Positions 6,365-7,210 of a DNA stretch of 7,210 nucleotides are shown one piece after another (position 1 is the stretch's first letter; each line of letters starts with the position of its first letter). This DNA comes from Anaerolineaceae bacterium (GTDB taxonomy: Bacteria; Chloroflexota; Anaerolineae; Anaerolineales; Anaerolineaceae). The notes beneath the pieces were generated by a model that made no database searches, was not told the DNA's origin, and saw only the letters and a program-made list of their open reading frames with translations. Made by a program: the position numbers and the translations under genes. The stretch lies in assembly GCA_011620505.1 (NCBI GenBank), contig WOZA01000047.1, forward strand, positions 1 through 7,210, given 5' to 3'.

Positions 6365-7210
6365 CTACTGCTTGCGGTTCTTTTTCGATTTCCCATGGGA
6401 TTTGATCATCAGCACGGTGCCAATCACGCCCGCCAATCCCGCCAGGATTACCAGTGGACGCTCAATTACCCACAGTAGTCCTTTCAATCCGCCTCTGCCA
6501 GCAGAGACGAGGGCTGTCCTGGGCAATTCGACCTCAGCCTGCCAATCAAAAGTAACCAGGCGCGGCAAAAACCCCTGCCAAACACAACCTTCAAGGCTGA
6601 AAACATAGATCGGCTTGCCGCTGCGGCGTGCCAGGCGCAGATCGGTCGCGAACTCATCCCAACTTAGATAGGGCGCATTCTCAAGCGCAGCTGCCTGAAT
6701 GCCGCCACCGGTACTGCCAATCCCAATCGCCTGGGCGTTTTGGGCGTAGCTCCACAACACCGACTGTCCATGCGGTCTGAAAAAGCTCGAATACAGCATC
6801 AAAACTTCCCGGTCTACCGGAATTTCCACCAGGCCTGCCACGCGCTGCAAAACGGTTGAACCTGCCTCACGGTCATCCACGATCAGGGGAAAGTGATAGC
6901 TCTCAACCAAATATCCATCCTCATGGATTTGCGCGACCAACGCTTCGTAGGCATTTTTCGCCAGTCGGTAGGCCTTGGTATCTTTCAGGCGTCTGAGTGC
7001 TTTTTGGATGGCGGCTCCACGATTGTCAGTGAAACCCTTCAGTTCATTGATATCCGTTTCAATGTCCAGGCCAACCGCCGCCCACTCGAGCTGGTTTTCT
7101 TCACTCCAAATCTTGAATGCCTGGTAACGCGCCATTGCCTCGGTGTAATTCCCGAGGTTAAACCAATAACCCTGCTCCTCCGGGAGCAGCAACCAGGCAG
7201 TCACCGGAAT
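6365..7210 (-). CDS. Unidentified protein with C-terminal membrane anchor, partial (5' end outside window)
   Basis: I do not recognise the family. The reading frame stays open to the window edge. The first possible start inside the window is a GTG at 7204, but the codons before it read Ile-Pro and continue what looks like a strand (IPVTAWLLLP), so the gene very likely begins outside. Numbering from that GTG, 279 residues are visible. Alternating strands and helices, with polar residues at strand ends such as GLDIETD (45-51), FPLIVDDR (105-112), LMLYSSFF (135-142) and IYVFSLEG (199-206), suggest the later part of a TIM-barrel-like fold. That would resemble a glycoside hydrolase with Asp47 or Glu49 in an active-site position; this is inference. 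One transmembrane segment (about 250-267) is followed by a lysine-rich tail (SKKNRKQ). By the positive-inside rule the tail is cytoplasmic and the large domain faces outward. It converges on rsmA. Confidence 0.75.
   Translation of the reverse strand: MPVTAWLLLPEEQGYWFNLGNYTEAMARYQAFKIWSEENQLEWAAVGLDIETDINELKGFTDNRGAAIQKALRRLKDTKAYRLAKNAYEALVAQIHEDGYLVESYHFPLIVDDREAGSTVLQRVAGLVEIPVDREVLMLYSSFFRPHGQSVLWSYAQNAQAIGIGSTGGGIQAAALENAPYLSWDEFATDLRLARRSGKPIYVFSLEGCVWQGFLPRLVTFDWQAEVELPRTALVSAGRGGLKGLLWVIERPLVILAGLAGVIGTVLMIKSHGKSKKNRKQ

Overview
This window is a compact block of bacterial housekeeping genes. I see no mobile element, CRISPR array, RNA gene or clear defence or biosynthetic cassette, and no strong case for a new system. 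Four plus-strand genes run nearly end to end from about 56 to 6303: peptidyl-tRNA hydrolase (pth), transcription-repair coupling factor (mfd), an anchored cell-wall protein of the YabE type (DUF348 repeats, a G5-like region and a 3D domain), and the 16S rRNA dimethyltransferase rsmA/ksgA. A fifth gene lies convergently on the minus strand (6365 to the right edge). It is the C-terminal part of an unidentified protein with a terminal membrane anchor.

The organism is a bacterium of moderately high GC. The YabE-type protein and the association of pth with mfd and of a YabE-like gene with ksgA recall Gram-positive gene order (in Bacillus, pth-fin-mfd and yabE-rnmV-ksgA are separate neighbourhoods). 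The style of the Pth and Mfd sequences and the compressed arrangement make a Chloroflexota (Anaerolineae-type) bacterium my best guess. This is an inference from remembered sequence style, not a search.

The plus-strand genes probably form one operon. pth and mfd overlap by 17 bases, mfd and the 3D-domain gene are separated by only 50 bases with no terminator, and the 3D-domain gene overlaps rsmA by the four-base ATGA. A weak extended -10 element at 22-30 may be the operon promoter. The functions (recycling of peptidyl-tRNA, rescue of stalled RNA polymerase with repair, cell-wall remodelling, ribosome maturation) share growth-related housekeeping rather than one pathway. The AT-rich gap 6304-6364 separates the convergent genes. 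It holds a consensus Shine-Dalgarno sequence with no recognised gene and no convincing terminator hairpin.

Points worth a second look are the altered GHNG segment of Pth, the fused gene order without rnmV, the four-repeat YabE-like protein with a divergent 3D motif, the unrecognised membrane-anchored minus-strand protein, and the orphan ribosome binding site near 6331.
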